Source: MED-G116 sp038107835 (GTDB lineage: Bacteria > Pseudomonadota > Alphaproteobacteria > Puniceispirillales > Puniceispirillaceae). Taken from it: a DNA stretch of 64,000 nt. The stretch covers positions 48,439-112,438 of the forward strand of contig JAYNHH010000003.1 of the NCBI GenBank assembly GCA_038107835.1, written 5' to 3'. The translations under genes were made by a program, and so were the position numbers. Positions within the stretch are counted from its first letter, which is position 1; every line of letters starts with the position of its first letter. Below, one piece after another: positions 26,763 to 35,910 of this stretch. The notes beneath the pieces are model-generated. The model worked only from the letters and a program-made list of their open reading frames with translations, did not search any database and was not told where the DNA came from.

Positions 26763-27487
26763 CAGCTGCCATCCTCATCCAGCTGGCGAGCCAATAGGGT
26801 GCTGAACTCCTGGGCAAATGTCTCGAGACGGGCACCCTGCCGTTCAAGATCACCGGCAAATTTGTTATAGGCCACGACAGCGGGAATGGCCGCCGCAAGG
26901 CCCAGCGCGGTGGCAAACAGCGCCTCGGCAATTCCCGGTGCAACAACTGCCAGGCTGGTGTTTTTGGACTCGGCGATCGACTGAAACGAACTCATAATGC
27001 CCCAGACGGTGCCAAGCAGACCGATGAAAGGCGACACCGAACCGATCGAGGCCAGAAAATTCATTCCACGCTCAAGCCGCTCCATCTCCCGCGTGATGGT
27101 AAAATTCATCGATCTGTCAATACGGCTGACCAGAGAGGCACGCAGATCGGACCGGCTGGCATTCGCCAGACCGCGCGAAGTTGCTCGCCGCCATTCGCGC
27201 ATCGCTGCAACAAAAACCCGGCTCATCGCATCCTGCGGATCGGCACCGGTATCGTCATAGAGCTCATCAAGTGACCCACCAGACCAGAAGGAATCCTCAA
27301 ACTCGCTTGCCAGCCGACGTTCCCGTCGAATTGACGCAACCTTGTCGACGACGATTGCCCAGCAACAGATAGACGCCGCCAACAAGACCAGCATGACCAG
27401 CTTGACAAGCGGGTCAGCTGCCATGAACAGTCCCCAGATGCTCATATCGGCACCCGAATGCGTTACCACAGTTTCAACAGACTCCAT
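26762..27487 (-). CDS. tolQ: TolQ (MotA/TolQ/ExbB proton channel)
   Basis: 241 residues with three membrane helices (about 22-45, 145-170, 180-205). MNFLASIGSVSPFIGLLGTVWGIMSSF and IAEALFATALGLAAAIPAVVAYN are the TolQ family signatures. Forms the proton channel with TolR. First gene of tolQRAB-pal; ybgC lies 31 bp upstream. Confidence 0.94.
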   Translation of the reverse strand: MESVETVVTHSGADMSIWGLFMAADPLVKLVMLVLLAASICCWAIVVDKVASIRRERRLASEFEDSFWSGGSLDELYDDTGADPQDAMSRVFVAAMREWRRATSRGLANASRSDLRASLVSRIDRSMNFTITREMERLERGMNFLASIGSVSPFIGLLGTVWGIMSSFQSIAESKNTSLAVVAPGIAEALFATALGLAAAIPAVVAYNKFAGDLERQGARLETFAQEFSTLLARQLDEDGS

Positions 27488-27518
27488 TTATCGTCCCCAC
27501 TTATCCAATTGTATCTTG

Positions 27519-28025
27519 TTACTTTTCATCATGGTCCTGATGGTTTCCGGTCAAGCGATCCATCATCTTATTTGGCATCCGCGCCGGCACCGCCTCGCCT
27601 TTCCCATCGACACCGACATACACTATGTCGACGACAACTCCGGCAAGAATAAGGCCAGTTTCTTGATTTTTGATGGTTTGTTCGAGTGTCAGTCTCAATC
27701 GTGAGAGCTTGGTGGTCTTGGTGGAGACGCACAGAACAACTCCCAGCCCAGCTGCTTTTCTGAAATCAATCTCCGCGCGTCGGACGACAAAGGCATGTCC
27801 GCCCGCCCTGCCATCCACATCCTCCTCCTGAAATATGCCAAGACAGCGCAAATAGCTGGAGCGTGCCCGCTCGGCAAATTTCAGGTAGTTGGCATGATAG
27901 ATGATACCACCGAGATCAGTATCCTCATACTGAACGCGCAAAAGGTAATTATGCGCACCCTCTTCGATCCAGCCATCAAGTGGCAAAGCACCGGATTGCG
28001 GGGCGTGGCTAGGCGTCATCGTCAT
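27519..28025 (-). CDS. ybgC: Acyl-CoA thioesterase YbgC, Tol-Pal cluster
   Basis: 168 residues, hot-dog fold. The active-site motif YEDTDLGGIIYHANYLKFAERARS is at about 33-56, with the catalytic Asp in it. YbgC hydrolyses acyl-CoA thioesters and in other species is linked to phospholipid metabolism. It overlaps the ruvB end by 17 nt and precedes tolQ, the normal order. Confidence 0.92.
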   Translation of the reverse strand: MTMTPSHAPQSGALPLDGWIEEGAHNYLLRVQYEDTDLGGIIYHANYLKFAERARSSYLRCLGIFQEEDVDGRAGGHAFVVRRAEIDFRKAAGLGVVLCVSTKTTKLSRLRLTLEQTIKNQETGLILAGVVVDIVYVGVDGKGEAVPARMPNKMMDRLTGNHQDHDEK

Positions 28026-29061
28026 CGACAGCCCCGCTCAGCATGTCAAGCTGCTGCGCCACAGCCGCCGGCGGAGCAATGCCAAGATAGTCCCACCCGC
28101 CAGCTGACAGGCATCGCCCCCGCGGCGTCCGCATCAACAGGCCGGTCTGCATCAGATAGGGTTCAATCACCTCTTCAAGAACATCACGCTGTTCGGACAG
28201 GACAGCGGCCAATGTTTCCACGCCAACCGGCCCGCCATTGTAATTTTCCGCGAGACAGCCGAGGTAGCGCCTGTCCATCGCATCGAGACCATTCGCGTCC
28301 ACCTCCAAACGCCCGAGCGCCTCATCGGCAACGGCTGCACTGACAGAGGTGTGGCCACCAACGCTGGCGATATCACGAACCCGGCGCAGCAGACGCCCGG
28401 CGACCCGCGGCGTACCCCGCGCCCTGCCGGCAATCTCAGCCGCGCCATCATCTGCCAGATCAAGCCCGAGCTTGGTCGCCTGCCGGTTTAAGATCGCCAT
28501 CAGTTCGCCCTGGTCATAAAACTGCATCCGCATCTGAATGCCAAACCGGTCACGCAACGGTGTGGTCAGCAGACCCGATCGGGTGGTCGCGCCAACAAGG
28601 GTGAAAGCTGGCAGATCGATCCGTACCGACCGCGCCGACGGCCCCTCACCAATGATCAGATCAAGCTGAAAATCCTCCATCGCCGGATAAAGAACTTCTT
28701 CAACCGCTGGTGCGAGACGGTGAATTTCATCAATGAACAGCACATCACGCGGCCGCAGATTGGTCAGCAGAGCCGCCAGATCTCCGGCACGGGCAATCAC
28801 CGGCCCCGACGTGGCCCGAAACCCAACACCAAGCTCGGCGGCGACAATCTGTGCCAATGTCGTCTTGCCAAGGCCGGGCGGGCCGTGAAGCAGCGTGTGA
28901 TCCATCGCATCGCCCCGGCCTCGCGCCGCGCTGATAAAGGTCTCCAGATTGGCACGGCCATTTCCCTGCCCGACAAATTCAGCAAGCGAGGCTGGTCGCA
29001 AGGCGCTGTCGGCACGTTCCAGATTATCGCCACTGATCAGGCGGTCATCTTCACCAGACAT
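28009..29061 (-). CDS. ruvB: Holliday junction helicase subunit RuvB
   Basis: 350 residues. Walker A GPPGLGKTT at 60-68, FIDEIHRLAPAVEEVLYPAMEDF, and TTRSGLLTTPLRDRFG are all canonical. The hexameric motor drives branch migration with RuvA. Start abuts the ruvA stop with no spacing. Confidence 0.97.
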   Translation of the reverse strand: MSGEDDRLISGDNLERADSALRPASLAEFVGQGNGRANLETFISAARGRGDAMDHTLLHGPPGLGKTTLAQIVAAELGVGFRATSGPVIARAGDLAALLTNLRPRDVLFIDEIHRLAPAVEEVLYPAMEDFQLDLIIGEGPSARSVRIDLPAFTLVGATTRSGLLTTPLRDRFGIQMRMQFYDQGELMAILNRQATKLGLDLADDGAAEIAGRARGTPRVAGRLLRRVRDIASVGGHTSVSAAVADEALGRLEVDANGLDAMDRRYLGCLAENYNGGPVGVETLAAVLSEQRDVLEEVIEPYLMQTGLLMRTPRGRCLSAGGWDYLGIAPPAAVAQQLDMLSGAVDDDDA

Positions 29062-29694
29062 CTAGCTTCCCATCTCCTGCAACGCACCGGCAATCAGGGA
29101 TGATACATCATCGCCAGCACCAGTATCTGCCACCTTCTGCCGCGCCCGCAGCAGCGCGGTATGCGCTTCTGCCCGGCCATAGCCAAGATTGAGCAGCGCC
29201 GACATTGCATCAGCCGCCGCCCCATCATCACCCTCAACCTGGCCGGCACCGGCCACGTCAACCCCACCAATTCCACCGGCAAGCGTTGGTAGCTTGCCAA
29301 TTTTCTCAGACAATTCATTGACCACGCGCTGGGCCAGCTTTGGCCCAACACCATCTGCCCGTGTGACCATTGCCTTGTCACCAGCGACAATTGCGCTCGA
29401 AAGCTCGGCTGGACTGAGAACCGACAAAATGGCAAGGGCCGCCTTCGCGCCAACGCCCTGCACCGTCGTCAAAAGTCTGAACGCATCGCGCTCCGCTGGC
29501 TCCAGAAACCCGAACAGGGTCATGCTGTCCTCGCGGACGATCATTTCCGTCAACAACGTAACCGCTGGATCAGCAAGACCGAGCTGCGTCTGCGTCTTGC
29601 CGGAAACAGTCACCGCATAGCCAACCCCGCCAACATCGAGGATGACGGTATTGTCTGCACGTTCAAGAAGGGTGCCACGCAATTGGGCAATCAT
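29062..29694 (-). CDS. ruvA: Holliday junction helicase subunit RuvA
   Basis: 210 residues: N-terminal OB fold (MIAQLRGTLLERADNTVILDVGGVGYAV), helix-hairpin-helix region (LLTTVQGVGAKAALAILSVL; RADGVGPKLAQRVVNEL), and C-terminal UBA-like domain (ALLNLGYGRAEAHTALL). Binds the four-way junction. Start overlaps the ruvC stop as ATGA. Confidence 0.96.
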   Translation of the reverse strand: MIAQLRGTLLERADNTVILDVGGVGYAVTVSGKTQTQLGLADPAVTLLTEMIVREDSMTLFGFLEPAERDAFRLLTTVQGVGAKAALAILSVLSPAELSSAIVAGDKAMVTRADGVGPKLAQRVVNELSEKIGKLPTLAGGIGGVDVAGAGQVEGDDGAAADAMSALLNLGYGRAEAHTALLRARQKVADTGAGDDVSSLIAGALQEMGS

Positions 29695-30314
29695 CTGCCA
29701 TCCTCTCCAGCATCTCGTGCCAATGCTTTTTCAATGGCAGCCGACAAACCCGATCCCCGGCCAGATTCAATGCCGCCAGTCGGCGCAGAGCCTAAACCTG
29801 ACGCCGTTCGATTTCCAGTTCTGTTTGCCTCCTCCATATCAAGACCAAAGGGGGCTATATCGTGACCTGCGGCGATCGCTATGGCGAGCGCATCAGCCGC
29901 ATCGGCATTGGCGGCCCGGATGCCAAGCAATCGTTCGACCATGTCCTGCATTTGCCTCTTGTCGGCGGTGCCAGTGCCAGCGACTGATTTCTTGACCCGC
30001 CTTGCTGAAATTTCCATCAGTGGCAACGACGCCTCACCACATTGCATCATGGCTACCCCACGCGCCATTCCAAGCTTCAGCGCCGAAGTCGCCGATTTGG
30101 CAACAAAAATCTCTTCAATGGCTGCAGCATCAGGTCGGTGAGCCGCAATCGCCTCAGCCACACCAACAGCGATGAAATGCAGCCGTGCGGCATCAGTAAG
30201 ATTGGGTTTTGGTCTGATCACCCCATTGGCGATATGACGCAGCCTGTTGTCGGATTGTTCAACGACACCCCAACCGGTGTTGCGGATCCCGGGATCAATG
30301 CCAAGAATACGCAT
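29691..30314 (-). CDS. ruvC: Holliday junction resolvase RuvC
   Basis: 207 residues. Opens MRILGIDPGIRNTGWGV with the first catalytic Asp; IEEIFVAKSATSALKLGMARG and the distal DAADALAIAIAAGH supply the remaining acidic residues. The C-terminal 40 residues form an extra low-complexity tail. GAGGAGG lies before the start. First gene of ruvCAB. Confidence 0.95.
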   Translation of the reverse strand: MRILGIDPGIRNTGWGVVEQSDNRLRHIANGVIRPKPNLTDAARLHFIAVGVAEAIAAHRPDAAAIEEIFVAKSATSALKLGMARGVAMMQCGEASLPLMEISARRVKKSVAGTGTADKRQMQDMVERLLGIRAANADAADALAIAIAAGHDIAPFGLDMEEANRTGNRTASGLGSAPTGGIESGRGSGLSAAIEKALARDAGEDGR

Positions 30315-30328
30315 CCAGTGCCGCCTCC

Positions 30329-31069
30329 TCAGGCCAGCTTGGCCATGACGTCGTCGGGTATATCGAAATTCGAGGCGATTGACTGGACATCGTCATTATC
30401 GTCCAGCACGTCGAGCAGCTTGATCAGGGTCGAGGCCTGCGCTTCGTTCACTTCGATGGTGTTTTGCGGCTTCCAGACGAGGCCTGCCTCCTCGGGTGCG
30501 CCAAATGTCGTGAACAGTGCTTCGCTGACACTGTTGTAATCTTCAGTAGCACAGGTGATCTCATGCCCGTTCTCATCTGACTCAACATTGTCAGCACCCG
30601 CATCGAGCGCCGCCTCGAACATTGCATCCGCATCGGCGGCATCGGCGGGGTAAATCACCTGTCCAACACGGTCAAACATGAAGCTGACGGACCCCGTCTC
30701 ACCGAGCGAGCCACCATATTTGTTGAAAGCGGCCCTGACTTCTGATGCCGTACGATTGCGGTTGTCAGTCATGCTCTCGACAATCAGCGCCGTGCCACCG
30801 GGACCATAGCCTTCATAGCGGATCTCATCATAGGCCTCACCCTCACCACCCTCGGCACGCTTGAGGACACGCTCAATATTGTCCTTGGGCATATTCGCCG
30901 ATCGCGCCGCAGCCAAGGCGGTACGCAGACGTGGATTCGAGTCAGGGTCGGTACCGCTACGCGCAGCAACAGTCAGTTCCTTGATCAGGCGGCCAAAAAT
31001 CTTCGCCCGTTTCTTGTCCTGAGCGCCCTTGCGGTGCTGAATATTTTTGAATTTACTGTGGCCTGCCAT
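30329..31069 (-). CDS. yebC: YebC/PmpR-family protein (TACO1-like)
   Basis: 246 residues, full length. MAGHSKFKNIQHRKGAQDKKRAKIFGRLIKE is the invariant opening; RYEGYGPGGTALIVE and NKYGGSLGETGSVSFMFDR follow. The family is known both as transcription regulators and, for some members, as translation factors for proline-rich stretches; which applies here is not visible. It lies 14 bp before ruvC, a common pairing. Confidence 0.95.
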   Translation of the reverse strand: MAGHSKFKNIQHRKGAQDKKRAKIFGRLIKELTVAARSGTDPDSNPRLRTALAAARSANMPKDNIERVLKRAEGGEGEAYDEIRYEGYGPGGTALIVESMTDNRNRTASEVRAAFNKYGGSLGETGSVSFMFDRVGQVIYPADAADADAMFEAALDAGADNVESDENGHEITCATEDYNSVSEALFTTFGAPEEAGLVWKPQNTIEVNEAQASTLIKLLDVLDDNDDVQSIASNFDIPDDVMAKLA

Positions 31070-31238
31070 TGGTCTGTCTTTTTCTTAACTGTTTGTCATC
31101 TAAACTTGCGGCACATCTGGCTGCGAAAGGCAGTATTGTAAGATGCCGCCGGTAAAAAACGGATTACGCTGTGTTTATAGCAGAAATTCCCTACAAGATA
31201 CAGTCTGGCATGCGCCCCCAGGCCGCCAAAAAATCATC

Positions 31239-32042
31239 TCAGGCAGCGCTCAACTGGCCACCACGACGCACCGGGGTGATGCTTGTGGCAAGCCCATCAT
31301 CACCTGTTTCAACCAGAACACCGCACAATGTCGGCTCACCCATTGCTACTGACAACCGGCCACTGCCAGTGCCAGTGAACCTGTCGGTCGCCACCTTTTT
31401 ATCCATACCGATGACACTGTCATAATCGCCACACATGCCGGCATCTGTCTGATAGGCCGTGCCACCAGGCAGTAAATGATGATCGGCAGTCGGGATATGG
31501 GTGTGCGTTCCCACGACAAGCGATGCCCGCCCATCCGCCAGATGACCAAGCGCCATTTTTTCGGAAGTTGCCTCGCCATGGACGTCGACCAGAATGAAAT
31601 CGGCGTCCCGGCCAAGCCGGTTGCGGACCAGCGCCCCATCAAGCGCGGCAAAAACAGGGTCGTTCGGAGCCATGAACAGATTTGTCATCACATTGACCAC
31701 GGTGAGCCGCTGGCCAGCCTCATTGGTCACCGCCGACACACCGCTGCCTGGCGAGCCCTCGGCCATGTTGAGCGGGCGCAACAACCTTGGCTCGGCTGCG
31801 ATATAGTCAAAGATTTCACGTTTGTCCCACACATGATTGCCAGTCGTCAGCACGTCGGCGCCCGCAGCAAACAGATCATCACAGATCGCCGGAGTGATAC
31901 CAAAACCCCCCGCTGCATTCTCGCAATTGACCACGGCAAAATCGGCTGCCAGGTCCTGCCGCAAATCGGCAAGCTGCGCGATCACCGCATTGCGCGCGGC
32001 ACGACCAACAATATCACCCAGAAACAATACCCGCATCTTCAT
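31239..32042 (-). CDS. YmdB-like metallophosphoesterase (TIGR00282 family)
   Basis: 267 residues from the ATG at 32042. Metal-binding motifs: LFLGDIVGRAARNAV, VNCENAAGG, TGNHVWDKREIF, DVHGEATSEK and VVGTHTHIPTADH. The family hydrolyses cyclic nucleotides (2',3'-cNMP) in the best studied member. The start forms an ATGA junction with the stop of a repeat-built minigene just upstream. Another ATG two codons later, with GGGA at 6 nt, is also possible. Confidence 0.9.
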   Translation of the reverse strand: MKMRVLFLGDIVGRAARNAVIAQLADLRQDLAADFAVVNCENAAGGFGITPAICDDLFAAGADVLTTGNHVWDKREIFDYIAAEPRLLRPLNMAEGSPGSGVSAVTNEAGQRLTVVNVMTNLFMAPNDPVFAALDGALVRNRLGRDADFILVDVHGEATSEKMALGHLADGRASLVVGTHTHIPTADHHLLPGGTAYQTDAGMCGDYDSVIGMDKKVATDRFTGTGSGRLSVAMGEPTLCGVLVETGDDGLATSITPVRRGGQLSAA

Positions 32043-32083
32043 TCCCACTTCATTCGGGCCGACTTCATGTGTGCCCACTTCAT
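32039..32083 (-). CDS. 14-codon minigene bridging ygfA and ymdB
   Basis: Directly after the ygfA stop TAA comes ATG, opening a frame that encodes MKWAHMKSARMKWE and ends at TGA, which overlaps the ymdB ATG as ATGA. The DNA is three 15-bp tandem units, each starting ATGAAGT. The ATG-stop-ATG continuity would keep ribosomes on the message between the two genes. Too short to be recognised as a family; it may be a by-product of repeat expansion. Confidence 0.4.
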   Translation of the reverse strand: MKWAHMKSARMKWE

Positions 32084-32707
32084 TTAGACGGCAGCATCGC
32101 GCCAGATTACACCGTCCGGCGTCCAGACCGCATCAAGCGCCATGTCATAGGGCCCGGTTGGCACCTTGTCCACCTGTTGTCCGGCAAAGGCAATGCCGAT
32201 CACCACGACCTTATGTCCAGAGTCGCGCAGGCTGGCGATGCTGCGGTCATAGAAACCTCCACCATAACCAAGCCGCCAGCACCCCGCATCAAAGGCCAGC
32301 ATGGGTGCGAGAATTACATCTGGTATGACGCTCTCATTGCTGAGCGGTGGTTGTTTGGTATTATACGGACCGTCATCCAGCCTCATTCCAGGTGCCCAGC
32401 GATGAAAGGTCAGCGGATTTCCGGGCTGCGGTGTGACCGGCAAGGCGGTGGCAATCCCCAAGTCTGCCAGTGCGGCTACAAGCGGCAATGGTGACAATTC
32501 TGAACGGATCGGCAGATAGGCGGCATAGATACCGGTGCCACAGCGTTGCAACACTACCTCAAGCTGGCGGACGAGGTTATCTCCTGCCAGGGGATTCTCT
32601 GCCATCAGTGAAGACCGATGACGCGCAGCCTGTTTGCGCAGCACTGCCTTTTCAATGGCAGGATCGGGCTGCGGTGACGCAGGCTCGGTTGGCGGCATGA
32701 ACAACAT
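32084..32707 (-). CDS. ygfA: 5-formyltetrahydrofolate cyclo-ligase
   Basis: 207 residues from the ATG at 32707; later (32698) and earlier (32743) starts are possible. Motifs: KAVLRKQAARHR at the N-terminus, VILAPMLAFDAGCWRLGYGGGFYDR (ATP/folate site). It converts 5-formyl-THF to 5,10-methenyl-THF. Directly downstream of 6S RNA, the classic ssrS-ygfA arrangement, so probably co-transcribed with it. Confidence 0.92.
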   Translation of the reverse strand: MLFMPPTEPASPQPDPAIEKAVLRKQAARHRSSLMAENPLAGDNLVRQLEVVLQRCGTGIYAAYLPIRSELSPLPLVAALADLGIATALPVTPQPGNPLTFHRWAPGMRLDDGPYNTKQPPLSNESVIPDVILAPMLAFDAGCWRLGYGGGFYDRSIASLRDSGHKVVVIGIAFAGQQVDKVPTGPYDMALDAVWTPDGVIWRDAAV

Positions 32708-32766
32708 CCAGCTTCTTGAACAGTGAGCTTCAATGGCAATCATCGTCAAAAGACAACAGCCGAACG

Positions 32767-32924
32767 GCGGTGACCAGAATTCCCGTCGGCGCATTCATCC
32801 TCTGTGACCTGCTTTGCAGGTGGGCGCCGCGAATAATCAGACCACGGCCCGACCAGAGGCAGCTCCCGAGAGAAAATTTATGGCCCCAGGGATCGAAAAA
32901 CCAGACGCAGAGTCCAGTCACCGC
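32767..32924 (-). ncRNA. ssrS: 6S RNA
   Basis: About 158 nt. The ends pair through GCGGTGAC (from 32924) and GTCACCGC (to 32767), extended by wobble pairs. The 3' half contains GCGCCCACCTGC, a short loop, then GCAGGT and CACAGAGG, a hairpin typical of alphaproteobacterial 6S RNA. The interior would form the large open bubble that mimics a melted promoter and sequesters sigma-70 polymerase. It lies between zapA and ygfA, the conserved location, and has a well-placed promoter. Ends are estimated from the terminal stem. Confidence 0.85.
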
Positions 32925-32932
32925 TTACTGTC

Positions 32933-32961
32933 TATGTAATGATAAGAGGGATTTGATGCAA
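32933..32961 (-). promoter_or_regulatory. Promoter of 6S RNA
   Basis: On the minus strand TTGCAT (32961-32956), a 17-nt spacer, and TACATA (32938-32933). The predicted start is about 8 nt after the -10, exactly where the terminal 6S stem begins. Confidence 0.7.
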
Positions 32962-32970
32962 GCTGTCAGG

Positions 32971-33327
32971 CTATGATGATGGGGAATCGTCGGCGGCAAT
33001 CCTTGCCGCGAGTTCGGCAATCCTGTCAGCCGCCGCTTCAAGTGCGTCAGCTGCCTTGCTTTCGGCAGGACTCTCACCGGCCTGTCCATTCATCGCTGCC
33101 GCATCAGATGCTTTCTGCGTTCCGGCCTCGCTGGCCCTGTCGGCAAGAATCAAAGTTGCCATCGCCAGAAGTCGTGCCTCGCCAATCTGGCCAACGGCCC
33201 CGACAAGGCTTTGCAGAACATCCTCGACCTCTGCGCCGAGGCGCATCACATGATCCTCCTCGCCAACGCCACAACCAATCTGGTACGGAGTCCCATTGAG
33301 CCGGATGGTCACAACAGACTGAGTCAT
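32971..33327 (-). CDS. zapA: Cell division protein ZapA
   Basis: 118 residues. The N-terminal ZapA domain is clear (VTIRLNGTPYQIGCGVGEEDHVMRLGAEVEDVL) and is followed by a helix suited to dimer coiled coils (about 85-115). ZapA bundles FtsZ filaments. Its start overlaps the upstream stop as ATGA. Located just before 6S RNA. Confidence 0.9.
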   Translation of the reverse strand: MTQSVVTIRLNGTPYQIGCGVGEEDHVMRLGAEVEDVLQSLVGAVGQIGEARLLAMATLILADRASEAGTQKASDAAAMNGQAGESPAESKAADALEAAADRIAELAARIAADDSPSS

Positions 33328-33542
33328 CGCTTGTCTCCATCACCATTACCCGCAGTCAGCGACGCGCTAATCATGTCAACCGCCCTTGAAACCTTGGCAT
33401 CGACGGCCTGCAGATCAGCAAGTAACCTCGCGCTGTCCAACGGCGAGTCGCCCGTTGTTTTACTCCCAGAATTAACGTGCGCCGATTCCAGCGCGGCCAG
33501 GGCATCGTTCAGCTTCGACTGGGCTTGGGAAAGGCGTGACAT
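33324..33542 (-). CDS. Small coiled-coil protein upstream of zapA (DUF4164-like)
   Basis: 72 residues from the ATG at 33542, mostly helical with heptad-like spacing (LSQAQSKLNDALAALESA; LLADLQAVDAKVSRAVDMI). A short coiled-coil gene is commonly found directly before zapA in alphaproteobacteria, which is the basis for the DUF4164 comparison. The ATGA junction with zapA suggests the products work together, possibly as a ZapB-like partner (inference). Confidence 0.6.
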   Translation of the reverse strand: MSRLSQAQSKLNDALAALESAHVNSGSKTTGDSPLDSARLLADLQAVDAKVSRAVDMISASLTAGNGDGDKR

Positions 33543-33882
33543 CGTCAATCAAAAATCCACTGGGTTGGCTGCAGCTACCGGCCACAGGAGCGAGCAGGAT
33601 GGCATGTTACAACGACCCTGAAAAAAACAAATATTATCGTTAAGTGAGCGGGTTATAGCAAGAAGCTTGCCTCAAATCATAAATGAAATAAAGCCCCTAA
33701 ATTTGAGGTGCCGCTCAAACCGCACAACGCAAAGACCAAGTGACACAGGTTTTGAGCATCAGTTTTCCGCCGAGATAGATTGACGAATGGGATCAACGCA
33801 GGCAGATTGCGCCAAGGTTTTTCCGCGCGCCCTCACCCGTTATTCGAGCCGCGCCACGCCTTGCAAAATTGGGGAGCCGGAA

Positions 33883-35859
33883 ATGGCAAATTCACCTGAA
33901 AGACAGCAGATGGCAAACGCGATCCGCGCTTTGTCCATGGATGCGGTTGAGGCCGCAAAGTCCGGTCATCCAGGCATGCCAATGGGTATGGCGGATGCGG
34001 CAACCGCGCTGTTTGCCGACCATCTTAAATTTGACGCCAGCGCACCGGACTGGCCAGATCGGGACCGCTTCATTCTGTCTGCCGGGCACGGCTCGATGTT
34101 GATCTATTCCCTGCTGCATCTCACCGGCTATGCAGACATGACGATCGACGAGTTGCGGAACTTCCGGCAGTTGGGCGCTCGAACAGCCGGCCATCCGGAA
34201 GCCGGTCACGCGGCAGGCATCGAGACAACAACCGGCCCTCTTGGGCAGGGCATTGCCAACGGCGTTGGCTTTGCCATGGCGGAACGTCACCTCGCGGCAC
34301 GATTCGGCGACGGGCTCGTTGACCATTTTACCTATGTGATTGCCGGTGACGGCTGCTTGATGGAAGGAGTCAGTCACGAGGCGGCTTCTATGGCAGGCCA
34401 TATGGGACTTGGCCGTCTGATCGTGCTGTTTGATGACAATGGCATTTCGATTGATGGCAGCACCGACCTGGCGGTGTCTGATGACACAACCGCCCGTTTT
34501 GAAGCCTATGGCTGGCAGGTTCTGGCTGTCGATGGGCATGATATGGACGCGGTATCGGCTGCAATTGCCGCAGCCAAGGCAGGCACCGACAAGCCGAGTC
34601 TGATCCGGTGCAGAACCGTGATTGGCTTTGGCGCACCCAACAAGGCCGGCAGCTCGGCTGTTCATGGTGCGCCGCTCGGTGGTGAGGAGATCAGCGGTAC
34701 CCGGGCAGCGCTTGGCTGGGACCATGCCCCATTTGAAATTCCGGCCGAGATCATGGCCAACTGGCGCGACGTCGGAAGCCGGGGCAGCGCCGCACGTGCC
34801 TCATGGCAGGCCCGCCATGATGACCTGGACACTGGTGATTTTGACAAGGCAATGCGGGGCGACTGGGACAGGGAAATTGAAGTGGCCGTGCAGCAGTGGA
34901 AGGAAACTCTTGCTGCAGAGCCACTGAAAATTGCGACCCGCGTCGCCAGTCAGAAAGCCATTGAGGCCATCCTGCCGGCCTGTCCCGCCATGTTTGGCGG
35001 CTCTGCCGACCTGACCGGCTCCAACAATACACGTGTCGGCGCGCATGAGGTCTTTTCGAAGGACAATTATGGTGGGTCCTACATCCATTATGGAGTGCGT
35101 GAGCATGGCATGGCGGCGGCGATGAATGGAATCGCGCTGCATGGTGGCACCATCCCCTATGGCGCAACATTTCTTGTTTTTACCGATTATTGCCGACCCT
35201 CGATCCGACTATCGGCTCTGATGCGCCAACGGGTCGTCTATGTGATGACGCATGACTCAATTGGCCTTGGCGAGGATGGCCCAACGCATCAGCCTGTTGA
35301 ACATCTGGCGGCGCTGCGCGCGATTCCCAACCTGAATGTTTTCCGTCCCGCCGACGCCGTTGAGACCGCAGAGGCGTGGCAATGTGCGCTTACCAGCAAG
35401 GCCACACCGTCAATTCTGGCATTGAGCCGGCAAGGGCTTGCTCAGTTCCGCACCAATGATTTGCAGGACAACAAAACTGCCAGAGGTGCCTATGTCGCCG
35501 CCGGCGATGCCGCGACCGGCAAGATCACGCTGCTTGCCTCTGGCTCGGAGGTCGCAATCGCACTTGCGGCGCGCGAGACGCTGGCGGAAAATGGTCTTGC
35601 AACGACTGTTGTCTCGGTGCCATGCCTCGAATTGTTCTGGGAGCAGGATGCGACCTACCGCAAGGCGGTGCTGGGATCGGGTCCCCGCATCGTGATCGAG
35701 GCTGCGCTGCGACAGCCCTGGGACCGCCTGCTGAATGAAGGAGACGGCTTTGTCGGAATGAATGATTTTGGTGCCTCTGCACCGATCGCCGATCTCTATG
35801 AACATTTCAACATCACCAGCAGTGCCGTTGCAAAGCTGGCAATTGATCTGGCAGACTGA
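33883..35859 (+). CDS. tkt: Transketolase
   Basis: 658 residues from the ATG at 33883, which has GGGGAG 8 nt upstream; longer in-frame starts lack this. Motifs: AAKSGHPGMPMGMADAA, the thiamine-diphosphate signature GDGCLMEGVSHEAASMAGHMGL ending in DDNGISIDG, and HDSIGLGEDGPTHQPVEH. Transfers two-carbon units in the pentose phosphate pathway. Starts a rightward tkt-gap-efp-suhB block, divergent from the zapA group. Confidence 0.96.
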   Translation: MANSPERQQMANAIRALSMDAVEAAKSGHPGMPMGMADAATALFADHLKFDASAPDWPDRDRFILSAGHGSMLIYSLLHLTGYADMTIDELRNFRQLGARTAGHPEAGHAAGIETTTGPLGQGIANGVGFAMAERHLAARFGDGLVDHFTYVIAGDGCLMEGVSHEAASMAGHMGLGRLIVLFDDNGISIDGSTDLAVSDDTTARFEAYGWQVLAVDGHDMDAVSAAIAAAKAGTDKPSLIRCRTVIGFGAPNKAGSSAVHGAPLGGEEISGTRAALGWDHAPFEIPAEIMANWRDVGSRGSAARASWQARHDDLDTGDFDKAMRGDWDREIEVAVQQWKETLAAEPLKIATRVASQKAIEAILPACPAMFGGSADLTGSNNTRVGAHEVFSKDNYGGSYIHYGVREHGMAAAMNGIALHGGTIPYGATFLVFTDYCRPSIRLSALMRQRVVYVMTHDSIGLGEDGPTHQPVEHLAALRAIPNLNVFRPADAVETAEAWQCALTSKATPSILALSRQGLAQFRTNDLQDNKTARGAYVAAGDAATGKITLLASGSEVAIALAARETLAENGLATTVVSVPCLELFWEQDATYRKAVLGSGPRIVIEAALRQPWDRLLNEGDGFVGMNDFGASAPIADLYEHFNITSSAVAKLAIDLAD

Positions 35860-35910
35860 AAACGAAATGTCCAGCCACGAGGACACCAAGACTAGCATTG
35901 GAGCAAAGCA

